Source: Castanea sativa
Lineage: Eukaryota; Streptophyta; Magnoliopsida; Fagales; Fagaceae
Length of the DNA: 64,000 nt
Reading direction: 5' to 3'
NCBI RefSeq assembly: GCF_040712315.1
Contig: NC_134013.1
Coordinates: 10,451,001 to 10,515,000 of the forward strand
Part shown: one piece after another, positions 59,305-64,000 of the stretch
How the letters are laid out: each line of letters opens with the position of its first letter
Numbering within the stretch: position 1 is the stretch's first letter
Notes under the pieces: model-generated
Seen by the model: the letters and a program-made list of their open reading frames with translations, nothing else
The model's database searches: none
What the model was told of the DNA's origin: nothing
Made by a program: the position numbers and the translations under genes

Positions 59305-60275
59305 GCATCTTCTTAAGCCGGCATGTAGGTAGACTGATAATAGTTGATATCTTTAATAGAACTTACAAAATCAAGCTGCAATTTCACTTTACAGATATGG
59401 ACAATTTCAGCCATTTGTATTATTGCTAACTCCGCATAAACTTTGCATCTTCAAAATGGGATTCCACTTGAAAGTTGAATCTTCTATATAAAAGCTCCAA
59501 AAGAGCAATATTTTTACAAAATATTTCAACGAACCCAACTATGTTAAGATACTAATTCCCAACTAAGTTTTTGATTGCCACACTTTTTATTTTAGTTTAT
59601 TTTGCTTAGATACACGTTTTAAAAATCTCACATTTGCAAGGTAATCCAATTTCAAAAAAAAAAAAAAAAAAAAAAAAGCAATTCAAGAAAAAGCCAAATA
59701 AGCTGTCCAAGAGATATTTAATTTTATGGGATTGGTTAAGAACTTCTTAGGTGATTTTCTTCCTATTAATTTTTCTTCTCAGTTGATGTGAAAGAAAATT
59801 GAAACTCTTTTTTTTCTTTCTTGAGCTTTTGGTCGGTACAGAAAAGCAAAATTATACATATTTTAAGTGGTGATTAGATTACTTTTTATCAAGTATTGGT
59901 GGTAGAACCATGTATAAGTAACATAATCTAATTACAAGTCACATATGTCATATGTGTGAGTTTAATCCATCCCCTACATGCCATGTTAGAATAAATTAAA
60001 GACAAATGAACTCTAAAATTATATCATTTGTGTCGTGAGATGACCGATTAGAGCATAATTTGCAATTCTAGACTTCTCAGTTGCTAGTGTAACTGTTATG
60101 TTCTGTGTGTCAGTCTCCGTACAAGATCCTATGTATCGAACTTATTTTTATCGAGTCTAGACCTTGGACTTACATAGTAAACTGTATTGCCATTTACTAA
60201 CTGCAATGTCTTCAAGCTTGTCATTTTCGTGATACGTATCCTTCATTTTATATGTTAACAACTAAAACATATTGG
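59305..60275. other. AT-rich spacer, no gene seen
   Basis: No coding content or element ends were recognised. A poly-A run (about 59655-59678) could mark an old retroposon. Confidence 0.4.
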
Positions 60276-60278
60276 CAT

Positions 60279-61121
60279 CACTACAAAAAACGGGGTCTAT
60301 AGCCGCGTTTCAAAAACGCGGCTATAGACCCCGAAAACGCGGCTTTGGACTTGAAGCCGCGTTTTCTATGGCCGCGTTTACAACCGCGGCCTAAGCGGCG
60401 CAGCAATAGACCCTGTGGGTCTGTAGCCGCGTTTTTAAAAACGCGGCTATAGGTTTTTTTAAAAACAAAAAAAAAAATTCTGGGTGTTGCTGCGCCTCAA
60501 GAAATTCAAAATTCAAACAAAAAAAAAAATCAAAATTAAACGAAAACCCAGAAAATTCAAAATCAAATACAAACCCAAAAATTTCAAAATCAAACACAAC
60601 ATACACACAATACAAACACACCCCAAAAATTCAAAATCAAACACAACATACTAATAATACAACCACAACTTGCTCCAAAATATAAGAACACAAACCCATA
60701 AATCTCATTTCCTTCAACAAAGCCAACCCAAATCTAACACTAAATCCATTCAATGAACACAAGTACACGCTCAGAAACACAAAAAAACAAGCTCAGGAAT
60801 ACAAACCCATTTAAACATAAGCACAATATCAGAGATACAATAGCACAAATTTAAAATTTTCAGCATTTTCAACATTTTCTTACTAACTAAACATAAAATA
60901 AAAAATAAAAAAAACTAGATTTATAGAAAAATTAGTGTCTGGGATGAAGAAAAAAAAAACAAAAAAGAGTTGTGCTGGAGTGAAGAAGAAAAAAAGATGC
61001 AGGAACTCCAAAGAAACAAAGAAAAAAAAAAAAAGAGTTACGTTGGAAAAAAGAAAAAAAAAAAAAAAAATAGTTACGTTGGAAAAATGAAGGAAGAAAG
61101 AAAAAGGAAAAAAAAGAAGAA

Positions 61122-61153
<32 letters not shown>

Positions 61154-61639
61154 GGAAAGAGAGAAGAACCTGAAGCTGAGTGAAGAATGAAGAAAGAAAA
61201 AAAAAAAAAAAAAAAAAAAGAGAAAGGAACTTATAGCTGAAAGTGGGGTAGGTGAGGATGCAGGTGGGAAAGAGAGGGGCACGTGGGAGTTTTTTTTTTT
61301 TTTTTTTTTTTGCGAGCCGCGTTTTTTAAAACACAGCCAGAGGGGGGCCTATAGCCGCGTTTTCCAAAAACGCGGCTATAGGCCCCCACTGGCTGCATGC
61401 TCGGGTCTTCCTTTTTAGAAATTCCTTTTAAGAAATTTATTCGGATAGGGGACCTATAGCCGCGTTTTTAAAAACGCGGCTATAGGTCCCCCTCTGGCTG
61501 CGTTTCCAAACGCAGCTCCAGGCAGCCAGAGGGGACCTATAGCCGCGTTTTCCAAAAACGCGGCTATAGATCAGCTATAGCCGCGTTTTTTTATAAACGC
61601 GGCTAAAAAACGCGGCTATAGCGCGCGTTTTTTGTACTG
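60279..61639. mobile_element. Non-autonomous CACTA (En/Spm-like) element
   Basis: The ends are cactacaaaaaacg and its near-perfect inverse cgttttttgtactg (13 of 14 match). They are flanked by the 3-base duplication CAT (60276-60278 and 61640-61642), exactly the CACTA pattern. Both subterminal zones (60295-60450 and 61315-61625) are packed with copies of tagccgcgttt and aacgcggcta, usually arranged as palindromes. Subterminal repeats of this kind are bound by the accessory transposase protein in En/Spm. The middle is an A/G-rich tract (about 60960-61240). No transposase ORF is present. Length is 1361 bases. Confidence 0.95.
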
Positions 61640-61642
61640 CAT

Positions 61643-64000
61643 GTTATATAGTTTCAACATGTAATATATCATATATGTAAGCCAAAAAAATATTCAAATA
61701 TGTTTAACTAATTATAATAGATGGTTAAAATAGTACGTAGTCTAGGATTTTAAATTGAAGAGGCTGCCCTGTTTTCGTGCGCAGCCTCCATGTGCAGTTC
61801 ATTTAAAAACCTCATGGCCTTGGCATTATATAAATCTAAGTTCCAACGGTACCAAGACAAGATCGTTTCCTTTAGATTCTACAGGGGCTTCTGTTGATCC
61901 CATGTCTATTACATTATTAGATGTCGTTTCTATTTTGTCTGCTTATAACACGAACATACTGAAACTCTTTCAATGTTCATTTAGAAAATAATATTAGCTT
62001 GTTTTTTTTATCTGGATTCCTTTTACTACTTTTATATACAAAGATTAGGTACTTTTATTCATCATGAAGGAAATTTACATTCGTATATTAATGCACGGGG
62101 GAGGAAGCTAGGAAATTTACAATAGTCCCTGCAAAGCTACTAGCTTGCTGGGCAATACAACAGACAAAAAATAGTTTATGCGGAAAAATAGTTTATGCGC
62201 TAGGCGCACGAGACTAGTGTCTCACTGATAGGTAGGTCTCATGCATGAAATACTATCTTTACAACGAATCACCTTACTTATAACAGTAGAAGGGAGATTT
62301 GAAGATTATATGTTTTTATTAATTGGAAAGTTTAGAAAGTACAACCAATTAAACTATAAGGCTTTTGGCGTGTAAGGACCAACTTGATCCCTAAAAATAT
62401 ACAAATAATTTGGGGACAATTTTCAATGACAGCCTCCTAAGGATTTAATTGGAATGACCTCTTATGAGGGTGGGATACTTCAATTAATAATTTTTTCATA
62501 TATATATATTTTGGTAATATGGATACATATTACACAAAATATATATTTATTTGATAATGATTACTTTTTATTATCAGATTAAGACACAAAATGAGTTTAG
62601 GTGTAAGTAAAATATTTTCTTTTTTCATTTAAAAAAAAATCTTTTCCAACGCCAGGTTTTTTTTTTAAAGCTGAATAAGGAAAAAGGCCTGATCATGGGC
62701 CAAGGGCATTATTCTGACCCAAAACAAAGTTGTGGATTTAGAATGACAAAATTCCCACAACTTGTCTTTTGGGCCCAAAAGAATTATGACAGAATCTGGG
62801 CCATAATTCTGAGCTTGAGCCTGGGCTTGCCGCTCACCTCCAGTTGAAAAATAAATCTCACAATTTTTTTGGGAAATCGAATAGTATATACTCCACTTGC
62901 ATATTAATAATATTATGAGCAACAAGGCCTCGGGCATATTGTCATGGTCATGCACAAACCAAGATTTGTTTCTCAGTCATAGCATGAATAAATAAATTCA
63001 CCAATTAGGGTAATAAAAATATATGAAGATTTAAAATTAAATTTATAAATGAAAAAACAAAACTAACATTTATGAAACTTTTAATAAAATAAAAAATAAT
63101 TATGTTTTAATGCATTTCAAGTCAATCATCAATAAAAATAGAACTTTTATTTTTTATTAACATGAGTGTCCACGTCTTTTTGCACAACTAACTAATTCCT
63201 CGAGTGAGTGTAGTTCCTTTGTACCACTACTCACAACGAGTAATTTAATGCTATCAAAATTATTTAAAAAAAAAAAACCAAATACACAAACAAAAAATAA
63301 ATGTTGTTATCTCAACACTCTATCAAAACTACTAAGAATTATGTTCTCCTCATAAAACAATACAAAACAAATAGAAAAATGATGATTTCCAAAACATGGT
63401 TTGTTCTCTATTCTCTTTAGTTATATCAGAACCAAAGCACACATACATAGTTAAACTTCATTTATTTTTTTATAACTAAAATTAGTAAATCAATTGAGGT
63501 TAAATAGAGAAAAAAATTATACACTTTTCCAATCCCAAAGTCTAAGCATTTTCCAACCCAATGGCTTGAGGTGTTACCCTAAACAAGGTGCCAGCACTTC
63601 TAGTCCTAGAGATGGTTGATATTTTCGATACAGTAACACTGCTTGATTTTAGAGAGTTGTTGACTTAAAAGTTTTATTTTATTTTATATTATATTTTAAG
63701 AGAGGGGTCACAGATATGAGCCAAATGGCCAAATCTTTTATATTTTTGGGGAATTTCTTTGACCCAATTAAATAATTGGGGAGAACCAGTATAATACGGA
63801 TACAAAAGAATTAAACTGTTATGTTATTTATTATATATGTCATAAAAATACTATAAATAATATTAAAAAAAAGACCCTGCATATTACCAATTTCTAAATT
63901 GGACTTTAATTATATTATGATCTAATTAGTCGAAACTGGTACTAGATATATTATGGTCCAAATAACCCAAACTAATTTTAAGCTCATATACTTGTAGAAC
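61643..64000. other. AT-rich right end of the window, no gene seen
   Basis: Short open frames exist (for example 61755-61991) but have no recognisable domains or splice context. 62690-62830 carries ttgggccc-type motifs resembling a decayed LTR or DNA transposon. The window ends in AT-rich sequence. Confidence 0.4.

Noticed and set aside
60932..61282. Minus-strand open frame of 116 codons rich in Phe/Ser
   Set aside because: Translation of a poly-purine tract inside the CACTA element; low complexity, no protein content.
61755..61991. 78-codon frame near the window end
   Set aside because: No domain, no splice partners and no leader signals; likely chance.
1..64000. CRISPR arrays, rRNA, functional tRNA genes, bacterial-type operons
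   Set aside because: None seen. The tRNA-like boxes found belong to SINEs with A-rich tails and target duplications.

Overview
The window is nuclear DNA of a woody eudicot. It has intron-rich genes with GT/AG junctions, AT-rich spacers with poly-A/T runs and (AT)n microsatellites, and many plant-type transposons. A TM6-type (paleoAP3) B-class MADS gene, absent from Brassicaceae, points to a core eudicot outside that family. A Fagaceae-like tree is my guess from the repeat style and is not proven.

Five genes look intact. Two are S-type anion channel genes of the SLAH1/SLAH4 type on the minus strand (2765-4757 and 18090-20044). They are direct duplicates about 15.3 kb apart. A TM6-like MADS-box gene follows (25539-29712, +, seven exons, 225 aa). 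Next is a microspherule-protein-1-like gene with a C-terminal FHA domain (37152-53260, +, seven coding exons, 900 aa), whose introns are swollen by transposons. Last is a single-exon gene for a secreted leucine-rich-repeat protein (55558-56844, +, 428 aa).

Most of the remaining sequence is mobile or derived from mobile DNA. By region: 1-1776 holds a decayed Ty3/gypsy 3' end with its probable LTR. 1777-2332 ends in a PIF/Harbinger-like terminus. 5552-12215 is an insertion zone with a copia LTR and PBS, Harbinger-type sequence carrying a broken Myb/SANT gene, and a 5'-truncated LINE with target duplications. 12216-13340 and 20752-21905 are two copies of an AT-rich repeat block. 14246-14384 is a SINE, 15370-16162 a probable copia LTR, and 16454-16819 a long inverted repeat. 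23980-24936 is a GC-rich hAT-type element upstream of TM6. 30413-30997 is a truncated LINE. 32609-33977 is a long-TIR MULE. 45200-50605 is a LINE inside MCRS1 intron 5 with further nested insertions. 57187-59301 is a Tourist-like element with a long-TIR MULE (57817-59128) inside it. 60279-61639 is a non-autonomous CACTA element with many subterminal palindromes.

The genes do not form one pathway. The most informative features are the history of the SLAH duplication, including changes in promoter and C-terminus, and a set of elements whose ends can be fixed by target-site duplications read directly from the sequence. I saw no CRISPR array, rRNA or tRNA gene, and no clear candidate for an undescribed multigene system.
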